Of a stretch of DNA of 64,000 bases, positions 39,125 through 48,082 are shown one piece after another (position 1 is the stretch's first letter; the number at the start of each line of letters is the position of its first letter). This stretch comes from Nocardioides sp. zg-DK7169. Lineage in GTDB: Bacteria; Actinomycetota; Actinomycetes; Propionibacteriales; Nocardioidaceae. The position numbers and the translations under genes are program-made. The notes below the pieces were generated by a model, which did no database searches, was not told where the DNA came from, and saw nothing but the letters and a program-made list of their open reading frames with translations. The stretch spans positions 186,001 through 250,000 of the forward strand of contig NZ_JABJRA010000001.1 in the NCBI RefSeq assembly GCF_013155365.1. The letters run 5' to 3'.

Positions 39125-39264
39125 GGCGCCTCCAACACGGTCTGGGGTCAGCACCACGCGATCCTCTCACCCGACGGCGAGCGAGGTTTGATCGGCCCGA
39201 GAGGCGGTACGTTCACCGGAGTCGGCCGGGAGCGTCCCGGCCAGCACCGAGGAGAACGATCGCT

Positions 39265-39609
39265 GTGAGCTATTCCGAGCCCCCGCCCCCGTCGTACGGC
39301 GCGCCGCAGCCGCCCTACGGGGATGCGATGCCTCCGAAGAACTCCGGCATGGCCGTCGCCGGCCTGGTGCTGGGCATCATCGGCGTCGTGCCTTGCTTCT
39401 GGGGCTGCTTCATCTTCTCGATCCTCGGCATCGTCTTCGGCCAGCTGGGCAAGAAGGAGATCCGCGAGTCCCACGGCGCCAAGAAGGGCGAGGGCCTCGC
39501 GAAGTGGGGCGTCATCCTCGGCATCGCCGGGATCGTCCTCAGCGTCGTGTACTGGATCCTGATCGGCACCGGCGTCATCGACATCAGCTACACCAACGAG
39601 TTCAGCTGA
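39265..39609 (+). CDS. DUF4190 small membrane protein
   Basis: 114-aa protein with a Pro/Tyr-rich cytoplasmic N-terminus (PPPPSYGAPQPPYGD) and two hydrophobic helices (AVAGLVLGIIGVVPCFWG, WGVILGIAGIVLSVVYWILI), linked by a basic segment GKKEIRESHGAKKGEG. This matches the DUF4190 family, whose function is unknown. GTG 39265 has AGGAG 10 nt upstream. It is the only plus-strand gene inside the trp-his block. A GGCCGGGA-GCG-TCCCGGCC hairpin at 39224-39242 lies in its leader. Confidence 0.85.
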   Translation: MSYSEPPPPSYGAPQPPYGDAMPPKNSGMAVAGLVLGIIGVVPCFWGCFIFSILGIVFGQLGKKEIRESHGAKKGEGLAKWGVILGIAGIVLSVVYWILIGTGVIDISYTNEFS

Positions 39610-39622
39610 TCCTCGCCGAGAC

Positions 39623-39646
39623 CGCCGGGACCCACGGGTCCCGGCG
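39623..39646. terminator. Bidirectional terminator between DUF4190 and DUF2752 genes
   Basis: CGCCGGGACC-CACG-GGTCCCGGCG, a 10-bp perfect stem, between two convergent genes. Confidence 0.7.
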
Positions 39647-39648
39647 CG

Positions 39649-40089
39649 TCAGGGAGCCAGCCAGGCGCCGGCCGGCAGGTTCCGCACCACGGTGAAGACC
39701 ACCAGCAGTGCCGACGCGACGTAGCCGGCGACGCGCAGCCGCGGCCCGGGCAGGCCCATCGGAGGGCTGCCGCGCCAGCGGCGCAGCGTCCACACGCCGA
39801 GCCCGGCGAGCAGGAACGGCAGTGCGACCACGAAGGCCAGGTTGCTCGAGGCGGCCGCGGCCACGTCGAGGCGGGTCAGGTCGTTGACCGCGCGCAGGCC
39901 GCCACACCCGGGGCAGGCGAAGCCCAGGGCAGCCGACGGGCAGAAGCCCCAGCTGCCGGAGGCGTGCGGGTCGCGCAGGTGCAGGGCGACGGTGGTCGCG
40001 CCCAGGGCTGCGATCGTGAGCAGCGGGGCCCGCATCCGGGCGGCGCGCGAGGCGGCCACGCCCGGTCCAGCCGGTCCGACGACGCTCAC
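39649..40089 (-). CDS. DUF2752 membrane protein
   Basis: 146-aa protein with three or four hydrophobic helices. The DUF2752 signature is visible: FACPGCGGLRAVNDLTRLDV, with paired Cys, and HLRDPHASGSWGFCP before it. GTG 40089 is the start. It lies in a run of small membrane genes next to trp in many Nocardioides-like genomes. Function unknown. Confidence 0.85.
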   Translation of the reverse strand: MSVVGPAGPGVAASRAARMRAPLLTIAALGATTVALHLRDPHASGSWGFCPSAALGFACPGCGGLRAVNDLTRLDVAAAASSNLAFVVALPFLLAGLGVWTLRRWRGSPPMGLPGPRLRVAGYVASALLVVFTVVRNLPAGAWLAP

Positions 40090-40150
40090 GCGACCTCCCG
40101 GTCGTTCGGTGGCCCTCCGACCGGCCGGTGGCCGGCCGGGGGCCCTTCGC

Positions 40151-40345
40151 TCAGTCCTCGTGCAGACCCATCTTGTCCATGACGAGGAAGACCACCAGGC
40201 CCAGGAACGTCACCACGAGGCCGATCCAGAAGACCGGCATCTTGACGGGGTCGAAGAGCAGTCCGACGCAGCCGATCAGGATTCCGGCCATGGCGACGGT
40301 GACGCCCGTCCAGGCTGCGGGGGTGTTGCCGTGGCTGGCGGACAT
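40151..40345 (-). CDS. HGxxPAAW-family small membrane protein
   Basis: 64-aa protein whose N-terminal HGNTPAAWTGV matches the motif that names the family. Two hydrophobic helices follow (VTVAMAGILIGCVGLLF and VFWIGLVVTFLGLVVFLVM). ATG 40345 has GAGGAG upstream. It neighbours trp genes in actinobacteria, but its role is not established. Confidence 0.85.
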   Translation of the reverse strand: MSASHGNTPAAWTGVTVAMAGILIGCVGLLFDPVKMPVFWIGLVVTFLGLVVFLVMDKMGLHED

Positions 40346-40420
40346 GCATGCTCCTCGTGCTCGTGCTCGCGCTCGGTGGTCTCGGTGGTGCGGGCTCAGT
40401 GTATTGACCCGCTCCGGGCC

Positions 40421-41008
40421 TCACGCGGTCGGGTCGCGCCCCTCGTCCATCGCCTTCCACAGGTCGATGCTGCTCTGCTCCTCCACCGGCTTCTCGGCCT
40501 CGGTGACCGGCCCTCCGGTGGGGGCGTCGTAGCGCCTGCCCATCTCCGGCCAGGCGCGTACGACGCGCAGGCCGGCGACGCCCGCGGCCAGCGTGAGCAG
40601 GGCGCCGGCCAGCGCCGCGGCCCACCACCAGCTGTGGGAGACCGAGCCGCCCAGGCCGACGGCGTCCAGCGCCTCGCGCAGCGGCTCGGCGGTCTGGCTC
40701 CACCCGACGGCGACCGTCACCACGGTGCCCGCCGCGGCGAGCACGGAGAGCGCGAGGACGGCACGGCGTACGACTCCCCGGGTGACCAGCACCACGCCCC
40801 AGCAGGCGAGCACGACGAGCGACAGGGACGCCGCGAGCGGCGACTCCCCCGCGCTGTCGGACATCGGGGTGAACGCGGCCCCGGTGGAGCCCGCGTCGAT
40901 GCGGGCCCACTGCTTGGTGCTCGCGAACGCCGCGAGCCCGGCGCCGGCCAGTCCGAGGAGGACGACGGGGCCGAAGGTGCGGCGGGCGCGGGGACGGGGC
41001 GAGGTCAC
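40421..41008 (-). CDS. Trp biosynthesis-associated membrane protein
   Basis: 195-aa protein with four helices and cytoplasmic tails, matching the TIGR02234 family conserved beside trp genes in actinobacteria (Rv1610 type). [15 protein letters not shown] is an extracytoplasmic loop, and the tail carries [20 protein letters not shown] 41008 overlaps the hisI stop by 4 bp, so it is coupled to hisI. In mycobacteria trpE lies between hisI and this gene; here it does not. Confidence 0.85.
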   Translation of the reverse strand: MTSPRPRARRTFGPVVLLGLAGAGLAAFASTKQWARIDAGSTGAAFTPMSDSAGESPLAASLSLVVLACWGVVLVTRGVVRRAVLALSVLAAAGTVVTVAVGWSQTAEPLREALDAVGLGGSVSHSWWWAAALAGALLTLAAGVAGLRVVRAWPEMGRRYDAPTGGPVTEAEKPVEEQSSIDLWKAMDEGRDPTA

Positions 41009-41358
41009 GGCGTCCCCAGCAGCAGGTCGGCGTCGAAGCAGGTGGCATCGCCGGTGTGGCAGGCGGCGCCGACCTGGTCGACCTGGAGGAGCAGGGTGTC
41101 GCCGTCGCAGTCCAGGCGCACCTCCTTGACGTGCTGCACGTGCCCGGAGGTGTCGCCCTTGACCCAGTACTCCTGGCGCGAGCGCGACCAGTACGTCGCG
41201 CGTCCGGTGCTCAGCGTGCGGGCAAGCGCCTCGTCGTCCATCCAGCCGAGCATGAGCACCGCGCCGGTGTCGTACTGCTGGACGACTGCGGGGACCAGCC
41301 CGTCGGCGGAGCGCTTGAGACGGGCGGCGACGGCGGGGTCGAGGGGCATGTCCCCCAT
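41005..41358 (-). CDS. hisI: Phosphoribosyl-AMP cyclohydrolase
   Basis: 117-aa enzyme of histidine synthesis that opens the purine ring of PR-AMP. The family signature covers [34 protein letters not shown] (Mg-binding Asp cluster) and CHTGDATCF, with three zinc-ligand Cys. The start may be ATG 41358 (MGDMPLDP) or ATG 41349 (MPLDPAV); ATG 41349 has GGGGGAC just upstream. It sits only 10 bp after the ABC exporter stop, far from the hisDCBHAF cluster. No hisE or fused HisE domain is present. Confidence 0.95.
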   Translation of the reverse strand: MGDMPLDPAVAARLKRSADGLVPAVVQQYDTGAVLMLGWMDDEALARTLSTGRATYWSRSRQEYWVKGDTSGHVQHVKEVRLDCDGDTLLLQVDQVGAACHTGDATCFDADLLLGTP

Positions 41359-41368
41359 CATCCCACCG

Positions 41369-43177
41369 TCACCCCACACCGTGCTGGGCCACCCAGGAGG
41401 CGTGCAGTCCGGCGTACACCGAGCCGGGCTCGGCGGCCAGGACGGCGTGCGGCCCGCGCTGCACCACCTGACCGCGGTCGACCACGATCACCTCGTCGGC
41501 GCTCTCCGCGGTCGAGAGGCGGTGGGCGATCGTGACGGAGGTGCGCCCCGACATCAGCCGCTCCAGGGCGCGCCCGATGCGCATCTCCAGGGCGGGATCG
41601 ACGGCGCTGGTCGCCTCGTCGAGGACCAGCAGGTCGGGGTCGGCCAGGTGGGCGCGCAGCAGTGCCACGAGCTGGCGCTCGCCGGCGGAGATCGACTCCC
41701 CGCGCTGGCCGACCCGCGTCTCGAGGCCCTGCGGCAGCGCGTCGAGCCAGTCGGCGAGGCCGAGCTCGGCCGCGCTGGCCCGGATCTGCTCCTCGGTGGC
41801 GTCCAGGCGCCCGTAGCGCACGTTGGCGGCGAGGGTGTCGTCGAAGAGGAACCCCTCCTGGGGCACCAGCACCACGCTGCGCCGCAGCGAGGAGGCCGCG
41901 ATCGTGCGCACGTCGACGCCGTCGAGCAGCACCGCGCCCTCGGTGGGGTCCATCAGGCGGGTGAGCAGCTTGGCGAAGGTGGACTTGCCCGAGCCGGTCT
42001 CCCCCACGATCGCGACGCGGGTGCCGGCGGCGATCGACAGGTCGATGTCGCGCAGCACCGGCGGGCCGCCGGGGTAGGCGAAGGTGACGTGCTCGAAGCG
42101 CACGTCGATCGGGCCGGACGGCAGCGTGTGGCCCTCGGGGCCCGGGTCGACGAGGTCGGCGGGGGTGTCCAGGATGCCGACGACGCGGCGCCAGCCGGCG
42201 ATGGCGTTCTGGGCGTCGGTGATGATCTGGGTGCCGGTCTGCACGGGTCCGACGAACAGCGTGACCAGGAACGCGAAGGCCAGCACCTCCCCCGCGGTGA
42301 TCTCCCCGGCGAAGCCGAGCAGGATGCCGATCACCAGCACGCCGGCGTTGGCGAGGCCGGCGGAGATGCCGCCCAGGGAGAACGAGAACGCGGTGATGCC
42401 CTGGGCGCGGGTGCTCGCCGCCTGGTGCGCGGCGATCGCGTCGTCGATGCGGCGCTGGGTGCGCCCCTCCACGGCGTACGAGCGCACGACGGCGGCGCCG
42501 ACGACCGGCTCGGCGATCGCGGAGAGGGTGATGCCGACCTGGCGGCGCACGGTGCCGTAGGCGTCGGAGAGCTTGCGCTGGAAGTAGCGCAGGCTGAGGA
42601 AGAGCGGGGCGAAGCAGATCCACACCACGAGTGCGAGCTGCCAGCTGTAGAAGAGCATCACGACGGTGGCGAGCACCACCTGGCCGACGCTCACCACCAG
42701 CAGCAGGCCGCCGTAGGTGAGGAACTGGCTGACCTGGTCGACGTCGCTGGTCACCCGGGAGACCAGGGCGCCGCGGCGCTCGGTGTTCTGGGTGAGCATC
42801 GGCAGGTCGTGGACGTGGCGGAAGGCACGGGTACGCAGCACGGCCAGGCCGCGCTCGGAGGTGCGGAACAGGCGCGCGGTCATGGCGTACGACGCCACGC
42901 TGGTCACCACCAGCGCGAGCGCGGCGACGAGCGCCATCACCACGACGAACGAGGTGTCCGGGCCGTCGGGGCCGTTGAGGCCGCGGTCGATGGTCTGCTG
43001 GACCGCGATCGGCACGACGACCTGGCCGACGGAGGCGACCACGGCCAGCACGAGCGTGCCGCGGATCCCCTCGAGCAGCTGCGGGGAGTAGGCGATGCCG
43101 CGGCGCACGGTCTCGAACGCGCCGATGTCCTCGCCGGTGCTCATCGTGGTGCCGCTGGTGCGGCGGGTGTCGCTCAT
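41369..43177 (-). CDS. ABC exporter half-transporter with canonical ATPase site
   Basis: 602-aa protein: six-helix export domain (residues about 25-330) and a nucleotide-binding domain (about 360-590). It has Walker [10 protein letters not shown], signature ISAGERQ, Walker [13 protein letters not shown] with catalytic Glu, and H-loop IAHRLS, so it is catalytically competent. ATG 43177 overlaps the stop of the upstream half-transporter by 4 bp (ATGA). The pair should act as a heterodimer. Substrate is unknown; families of this kind export drugs or lipids. Confidence 0.9.
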   Translation of the reverse strand: MSDTRRTSGTTMSTGEDIGAFETVRRGIAYSPQLLEGIRGTLVLAVVASVGQVVVPIAVQQTIDRGLNGPDGPDTSFVVVMALVAALALVVTSVASYAMTARLFRTSERGLAVLRTRAFRHVHDLPMLTQNTERRGALVSRVTSDVDQVSQFLTYGGLLLVVSVGQVVLATVVMLFYSWQLALVVWICFAPLFLSLRYFQRKLSDAYGTVRRQVGITLSAIAEPVVGAAVVRSYAVEGRTQRRIDDAIAAHQAASTRAQGITAFSFSLGGISAGLANAGVLVIGILLGFAGEITAGEVLAFAFLVTLFVGPVQTGTQIITDAQNAIAGWRRVVGILDTPADLVDPGPEGHTLPSGPIDVRFEHVTFAYPGGPPVLRDIDLSIAAGTRVAIVGETGSGKSTFAKLLTRLMDPTEGAVLLDGVDVRTIAASSLRRSVVLVPQEGFLFDDTLAANVRYGRLDATEEQIRASAAELGLADWLDALPQGLETRVGQRGESISAGERQLVALLRAHLADPDLLVLDEATSAVDPALEMRIGRALERLMSGRTSVTIAHRLSTAESADEVIVVDRGQVVQRGPHAVLAAEPGSVYAGLHASWVAQHGVG

Positions 43178-44979
43178 GACCGCTCCCCTGCGGGCTGGGC
43201 CTCGGGGTCGGCCTCGTAGGCGTTGACCAGCTCGGCGTAGGCGGCGCTGCGGGACAGCAGCTCGGCGTGGGTGCCGCGGTCGACGATGCGACCGTCGGCC
43301 AGGTGGACGACCTCGTCGGCCAGGGCGATGGTGGCCTTGCGGTAGGCCACGACCAGCAGGCTCGCGCCGGCGCTGTCGCGGCGCAGCGCAGCCAGGATGC
43401 GCGCCTCGACCTCCGGGTCGACGGCCGAGGTGGCGTCGTCGAGCACCAGCAGCCGGGGGCGGCGCACGAGGGCGCGGGCCAGGGAGATCCGCTGGCGCTG
43501 GCCGCCGGACAGCGACGCGCCGCGCTCGCCGAGCGGGGTGTCGAGGCCCTGCGGGAGCGCCGCGACGAAGCCGTCGGCCTGCGCGGCGCGCAGCGCGGCC
43601 CACACCTCCTCGTCGGAGACGTCGAGGCCGAGGGTCACGTTGTCGCGCACCGTGTCGTCGAAGAGGAACGCGGTCTGCGGCACCACCGCGACCGAGCGGG
43701 CGAGCTCGCCGCGGTCCAGGTCGCGCACGTCGGTGCCGTCCAGCAGGACCCGGCCTGAGTCGGGGTCGACGAGCCGGGCGACCAGCGTCGTCAGGGTGCT
43801 CTTGCCGGACGCCGTCGCGCCGACCAGGGCGACCGTGCGCCCCGGCTCCACGGACAGCGTCACCTCGCGCAGCAGCGGCTGGTGGGGGTCGTAGGCGAAC
43901 CCGACGCCCTCGAGCTCGAGGCGGGCGCCCGCGCCCGCGGGGAGCCGCTGCTCGCCGTACTCCATGCTCCCGGTGGCGGCGAGCACCGAGCTGACCCGGT
44001 CGTAGCCGACGACGCTGCGGGGGAACTCCCCGAGGAGCCAGCCGATCGAGCGGATCGGGAAGGAGACGATGGTGAGCAGGTAGGCCACGGTGACCACCGC
44101 GCCGGCGTCGCTCGCACCGCTCACGACGCGCGAGACGCCGAGGGCGAGCACGACGAGGACGCCGAGGTTGGGCAGCGCCGCCAGCGTCGGGTCGAACGCC
44201 GCGCGGATCCGGCCGGCACGCGTGTTGACCTCGCGCAGCTCCTCGGCGACCGCCGCGAACCGGGCGGTCTCCTCGCTCTCCCGACCCAGCGTCTTGACCA
44301 CGAGCGCGCCGTCGAAGGACTCGTGGGCGATCTCGCTCAGCTCCGCGCGCAGCTGCTGGGCACGCGTCATCAGCGGGGAGGCGAGGCGCTGGTAGACGAG
44401 GTTGGCGAGCACGACGGCCGGGAACACCAGCAGGCCGACCACGGCGAGCACCAGGTCGGCGAGGAGCATCTGGGCGACCGCGATCACCATCATCGCCAGG
44501 GTGCCGACGGCCATCGGCAGCGGCGCGATCGGCGCCCACGCGGCCTCGACGTCGGAGTTGGCGTTGGAGAGCAGCTGGCCGGTCGGGTGGCGCTGGTGCC
44601 ACTCCATCGGCAGCGCGAGGTACTGGCGGGTCACGGCGCGGCGGGTGTGGGCCTGCATGCGGTACTGCATGATGCCGGCGCCCAGGCGCCGCGCGACGAT
44701 GCCGACCGCGCGCAGCAGGGCCACGCCGAGGAACAGCGCGACGACGGCCACCAGCATCCCGGGGCCGATCTCGCCGGTCTCGAAGGCGGGCAGGACGGCG
44801 TGGTCCGTGGCCCAGCCGAGCACCCAGGCGTCGGCCACCGTGAGCGCGCCGAACAGCACGCTGCCCAGGGTGGAGAGCGTGAAGACCACGGGCTCGCGGC
44901 GGATCGCCACCCCGAGGACCCGGAAACCCGCCCAGGTCGTGCCGCTCGTGTCGCGTCGCGTGCCGTGCTCCTCGCTCAC
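43174..44979 (-). CDS. ABC exporter half-transporter with degenerate ATPase residues
   Basis: 601-aa partner of the downstream half-transporter. It has an export domain, then Walker A GATASGKST, signature LSGGQRQR and Walker B LLVLDDATSAVD, where Asp replaces the catalytic Glu. At the H-loop it reads VVAYRKATI, with Tyr where His is expected. These two changes make one of the two composite sites weakly active, as known for heterodimeric exporters. GTG 44979 (VSEEHGTRR) has AGGAG upstream. Confidence 0.88.
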   Translation of the reverse strand: MSEEHGTRRDTSGTTWAGFRVLGVAIRREPVVFTLSTLGSVLFGALTVADAWVLGWATDHAVLPAFETGEIGPGMLVAVVALFLGVALLRAVGIVARRLGAGIMQYRMQAHTRRAVTRQYLALPMEWHQRHPTGQLLSNANSDVEAAWAPIAPLPMAVGTLAMMVIAVAQMLLADLVLAVVGLLVFPAVVLANLVYQRLASPLMTRAQQLRAELSEIAHESFDGALVVKTLGRESEETARFAAVAEELREVNTRAGRIRAAFDPTLAALPNLGVLVVLALGVSRVVSGASDAGAVVTVAYLLTIVSFPIRSIGWLLGEFPRSVVGYDRVSSVLAATGSMEYGEQRLPAGAGARLELEGVGFAYDPHQPLLREVTLSVEPGRTVALVGATASGKSTLTTLVARLVDPDSGRVLLDGTDVRDLDRGELARSVAVVPQTAFLFDDTVRDNVTLGLDVSDEEVWAALRAAQADGFVAALPQGLDTPLGERGASLSGGQRQRISLARALVRRPRLLVLDDATSAVDPEVEARILAALRRDSAGASLLVVAYRKATIALADEVVHLADGRIVDRGTHAELLSRSAAYAELVNAYEADPEAQPAGERS

Positions 44980-45197
44980 CCTGCTCCTGTCCGTGCCGTC
45001 GGCTGCCGCGCTGGCCGCCTCGGGGCCCAACCGGGCCTCTCGCCACCGTATTCCGGCGTACCGACGACGCGGTCGCCAGGGAGGCCGCAGCGCCGCCCGG
45101 GAGGTGGCCGCGGTCGCCGGGCGCGACGGGCTGTGGCCGAGCCCGGCGGGGGCTGGCTAAGGTCGGATCCCCCCGTCCCACCTGCCGAGGAGCAGCC

Positions 45198-45521
45198 TTG
45201 ATCTTCATCACCGCGAAGTTCCGCATCAAGCCCGAGCACGCCGAGAACTGGCCCGAGATCTCCCGCTCCTTCACCGAGGCCACCCGCGCCGAGGACGGGT
45301 GCCTGTGGTTCGACTGGTCGCGCAGCCTCGACGACCCGAACGAGTACGTCCTGACCGAGGCGTTCACCGACGGCGACGCCGGCGGCGTGCACGTGTCCTC
45401 GGAGCACTTCAAGGCGGCGCAGCGCGAGCTGCCGCCGTACCTCGTCGAGACGCCGCGGATCGTCAGCACCGAGGTCCCCGGCACCGGCTGGTCCGAGCTC
45501 GGCGAGCTCGCGGTCAAATGA
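45198..45521 (+). CDS. ABM-domain monooxygenase-like protein (putative quinol monooxygenase)
   Basis: 107-aa ferredoxin-like protein of the antibiotic-biosynthesis-monooxygenase (YgiN-like) superfamily: FITAKFRIKPEHAENW, EDGCLWFDWSRS and the SSEHFKAAQREL segment. Such proteins are homodimers acting on quinones or quinols without a cofactor. The start is a TTG at 45198, supported by GAGGAG 6 nt upstream. It lies divergent from the ABC exporter with 218 bp between starts; a -10-like TAAGGT is at about 45158. Confidence 0.8.
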   Translation: MIFITAKFRIKPEHAENWPEISRSFTEATRAEDGCLWFDWSRSLDDPNEYVLTEAFTDGDAGGVHVSSEHFKAAQRELPPYLVETPRIVSTEVPGTGWSELGELAVK

Positions 45522-45540
45522 CCTCGCAGGGGTGCGCGCG

Positions 45541-46896
45541 GTGACGTCGTCCGGCTCGCCGTTCGCCTCCCTGGGGCCCGACCTGTACGTCGAGGACCCC
45601 GACGTCGTCGCCGCGCACGCCGGCGACGCGTCGGGGTCCGGCGGCGCGCCGTCGGGCCTGCTGCGCCCCCGGACCACCGCCGACGTCGCCGCGGCCCTCG
45701 CCCTGGCCCACGAGCACCGGGTCCCCGTCGTACCGCGGGGTGCCGGGAGCGGGCTCAGCGGCGGCGCCCAGGCCCCGGCCGGGAGCGTGGTGCTCAGCAC
45801 CGCCCGGATGGACCGGGTGCTCGACCTGGACCCCGTCGAGCGGCTGGCGGTCGTCCAGCCCGGTGTGGTGACTGCGGACCTGCGTGCCGCGGCGCGCGCC
45901 GCCGGGCTCTTCTACCCGCCGGACCCGGGCAGCGTGGCCTTCTCCACGATCGGCGGCAACGTCGCCACCAACGCCGGTGGCATGTGCTGCCTGAAGTACG
46001 GCGTGACCGGCGACTTCGTGCTCGGCCTGGAGGTCGTGCTGGCCGACGGCACGGTCGCCCGGCCCGGCCGGCGTACCGCCAAGGGCGTCGCCGGCTACGA
46101 CCTCACCCGCCTGCTGGTGGGCTCGGAGGGCACGCTCGGGGTGATCACCGAGATCACCGTCCGCCTGCTCCCCGCGCCCGCTCCCGCCCGGACGGTCGTG
46201 GCGGCCTTCGCCTCCCTGGAGGCCGCCGGCGCGGCGGTGCACGCGCTCCTCGCCGCCCCGCTGTCGATGCTGGAGGTGATGGACCGCACGACGCTGCGCG
46301 CCGTGGACTCACTGACCGGCATGGGGCTCGGGGACCCGGCCGCGATGCTGCTGCTCCAGGCCGACGACGCGGACGCCGCGGCGACGGTCGCCGCCGCGGG
46401 ACGCACCTGCACCGAGCACGGCGCCACCGACGTGGCGGTCGCCGAGGACGACGCGGAGTCCGACGCCCTGCTCGAGGCCCGCCGTCAGGCGCTCCCCGCG
46501 CTCGAGCGGCTCGGCAGCTGGCTGCTCGACGACGTCTGTGTGCCGCGCTCGCGGATCGTCGAGCTGATCCGGCGCATCGAGGAGATCGCGGCGCGCGAGG
46601 GCATCACGATCGGCGTCTTCGGCCACGCCGGCGACGGCAACATGCACCCCACCCTCGTCCACGACGGCTCGCCCGACGGGCTCGCCGCGTGCCACCGCGC
46701 GTTCGAGGCGATCACCGCCGCCGCGCTGGACCTGGGCGGCACGATCACCGGCGAGCACGGCGTCGGGCGGCTCAAGCGCGACTGGCTGCGCCGCGAGCTG
46801 GACCCGGGCACGCAGGCCATGTCGCGCGCGGTCAAGGGCGCGCTCGACCCGCGCGGGATCCTCAACCCCGGCTGTGTGCTCGGGGTCGAGGGCTAG
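45541..46896 (+). CDS. FAD-linked oxidase, GlcD / D-lactate dehydrogenase type
   Basis: 451-aa flavoprotein. The FAD_binding_4 (PCMH) half holds VPRGAGSGLSGGA and FSTIGGNVATNAGGMCCLKYG. The C-terminal FAD-oxidase half has GHAGDGNMHPTL and GEHGVGRLKRDWL, residues for a metal and 2-hydroxyacid binding. It oxidises 2-hydroxyacids such as glycolate or D-lactate. GTG 45541 has GCAGGGG about 9 nt upstream; an earlier GTG at 45532 is in frame. It follows the ABM-domain gene by 19 bp and is probably co-transcribed. Exact substrate not resolved. Confidence 0.9.
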   Translation: MTSSGSPFASLGPDLYVEDPDVVAAHAGDASGSGGAPSGLLRPRTTADVAAALALAHEHRVPVVPRGAGSGLSGGAQAPAGSVVLSTARMDRVLDLDPVERLAVVQPGVVTADLRAAARAAGLFYPPDPGSVAFSTIGGNVATNAGGMCCLKYGVTGDFVLGLEVVLADGTVARPGRRTAKGVAGYDLTRLLVGSEGTLGVITEITVRLLPAPAPARTVVAAFASLEAAGAAVHALLAAPLSMLEVMDRTTLRAVDSLTGMGLGDPAAMLLLQADDADAAATVAAAGRTCTEHGATDVAVAEDDAESDALLEARRQALPALERLGSWLLDDVCVPRSRIVELIRRIEEIAAREGITIGVFGHAGDGNMHPTLVHDGSPDGLAACHRAFEAITAAALDLGGTITGEHGVGRLKRDWLRRELDPGTQAMSRAVKGALDPRGILNPGCVLGVEG

Positions 46897-46905
46897 AGGC
46901 CCGGC

Positions 46906-47061
46906 TCAGACCGGGGCCGGCTCGGTGTCGGGTCCGGGCGCCGGCGGCACGCCCGGGTCCTCGCCGGGCTGCGGCGCGGGCATCGGGGAGGGCACCACGT
47001 CGGGCTCCGGGTCGGACGGCACGACATCGGGCTCGGGTGCAGGAGGCGTCGTCGTCATCAT
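46906..47061 (-). CDS. 51-aa proline-rich micro-ORF
   Basis: Minus-strand frame ATGATG... encodes MMTTTPPAPEP then PDVVPSDPEPDVVPSPMPAP and a Pro/Asp/Glu-rich tail ending EPAPV. Two near-repeats of PEPDVVPS are visible. There is a GGGGA element just upstream of the ATG pair (47058 or 47061). It has no membrane helix or domain, and its convergent position to the FAD oxidase (10 bp from that stop) makes it a candidate small gene rather than a proven one. Confidence 0.4.
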   Translation of the reverse strand: MMTTTPPAPEPDVVPSDPEPDVVPSPMPAPQPGEDPGVPPAPGPDTEPAPV

Positions 47062-47171
47062 CCGTCCCCGGTACCCGGCGACAGCGGGGTCATGGGTGGG
47101 GGTGGTCTGCTGAGGAGGTTGCCGGGCCGGCGCGGGTCGGCCGACGCTGTCCGTGGGAAGGAGGCGACCGC

Positions 47172-47924
47172 ATGAGCGAGCAGTTCTACTCGGACGCGAG
47201 GTTGTACGACCGATTGTTTCCCGGGGGCAAGCAATCCCTCGACTTCTACGGCGCCGAGGCTGACCGGCACGGCGGGCGTGTCCTGGAGCTTGGGTGCGGG
47301 ACCGGACACAAGCTGATCCCGATCGCCTCCGCCGGTCATCCGTGCACGGGCCTGGATCTCTCGCCGCAGATGCTCACGGAGGCTCGACGAAAGGCGATCG
47401 CGCGCGGAGTGGCGGTGGAGTGGCTGCAGGGCGACATGCGCGACTTCGACCTGGGTCGGACGTTCGACCTCGTGTTCATCGCCGCCAACTCCCTGCTCCA
47501 TCTTCAAGGGGCTGACGACCTCGTGGGGTGCCTCCGGTCGGTGCGACGCCACCTGGCGCCGGGGGCGCGGCTCGTCTTCGACGTCTTCAACCCGAGCGTG
47601 CTCATGCTCGCCCGGGCCGACGGCGTGCGACGCAGACGCGACGAGCTGTCGTTCGTGGATCCGGATCGCGGCGTCGTGCACGTCGATGTCGAGGAGACCT
47701 ACGACGCCGCCGCGCAGGTCACTGCCGGAACGTGGTACTTCTCGACCGATGCAGAGGCCGACTTCGTCGTCGCGCCGCTCGTGATGAGGAGCATCTTCCC
47801 CCAGGAGCTGCCGCTGCTGCTCACGCTCGGCGGTCTCCGAGTCGTCGAACGTTTCGGCGACTGGTCCCGCGCCCCGTTCACCGCAGATGCCGAGCTCCAG
47901 CTCTACGTCTGCACAGCGGACTGA
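47172..47924 (+). CDS. Class I SAM-dependent methyltransferase
   Basis: 250-aa methyltransferase with motif I VLELGCGTGHKL, GLDLSPQML, LQGDMRDFDL and a region LAPGARLVFDVFNPSV. A strong AAGGAGG ribosome-binding site fixes ATG 47172. Codons such as TTG, CGA and AGG are more frequent in its first part than in neighbours, which may indicate a different origin. Product unknown. It lies between the FAD oxidase and the first DUF222/HNH copy. Confidence 0.85.
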   Translation: MSEQFYSDARLYDRLFPGGKQSLDFYGAEADRHGGRVLELGCGTGHKLIPIASAGHPCTGLDLSPQMLTEARRKAIARGVAVEWLQGDMRDFDLGRTFDLVFIAANSLLHLQGADDLVGCLRSVRRHLAPGARLVFDVFNPSVLMLARADGVRRRRDELSFVDPDRGVVHVDVEETYDAAAQVTAGTWYFSTDAEADFVVAPLVMRSIFPQELPLLLTLGGLRVVERFGDWSRAPFTADAELQLYVCTAD

Positions 47925-47941
47925 GCCGGGCGCCGCCCGGC
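47925..47941 (+). terminator. Short hairpin at the methyltransferase stop
   Basis: GCCGGGC-GCC-GCCCGGC begins at the base after the TGA. A 7-bp stem with a 3-nt loop; a weak but well-placed terminator. Confidence 0.5.
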
Positions 47942-48048
47942 CGTCTGGGCCAGCCGCGAAGCCGCGCATGGCGCTGAAGGTGCTGGGACGGCGCCGGCGG
48001 CGGCCCCGGCGATCCGGAAGGTCTTCACCTTCAGATTCCGCCGGACCC

Positions 48049-48077
48049 TTGTCTTCGAACGTGTGTTCGAGTAAGAT
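48049..48077 (+). promoter_or_regulatory. LexA-boxed leaderless promoter of DUF222/HNH copy 1
   Basis: -35 TTGTCT (48049-48054), 17-bp spacer and -10 TAAGAT (48072-48077), with ATG 48083 at the expected start point. The spacer carries TCGAAC-GTGT-GTTCGA (48055-48070), the actinobacterial SOS box consensus TCGAAC-N4-GTTCGA, so LexA binding would block RNA polymerase. Confidence 0.85.
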
Positions 48078-48082
48078 GAGGC

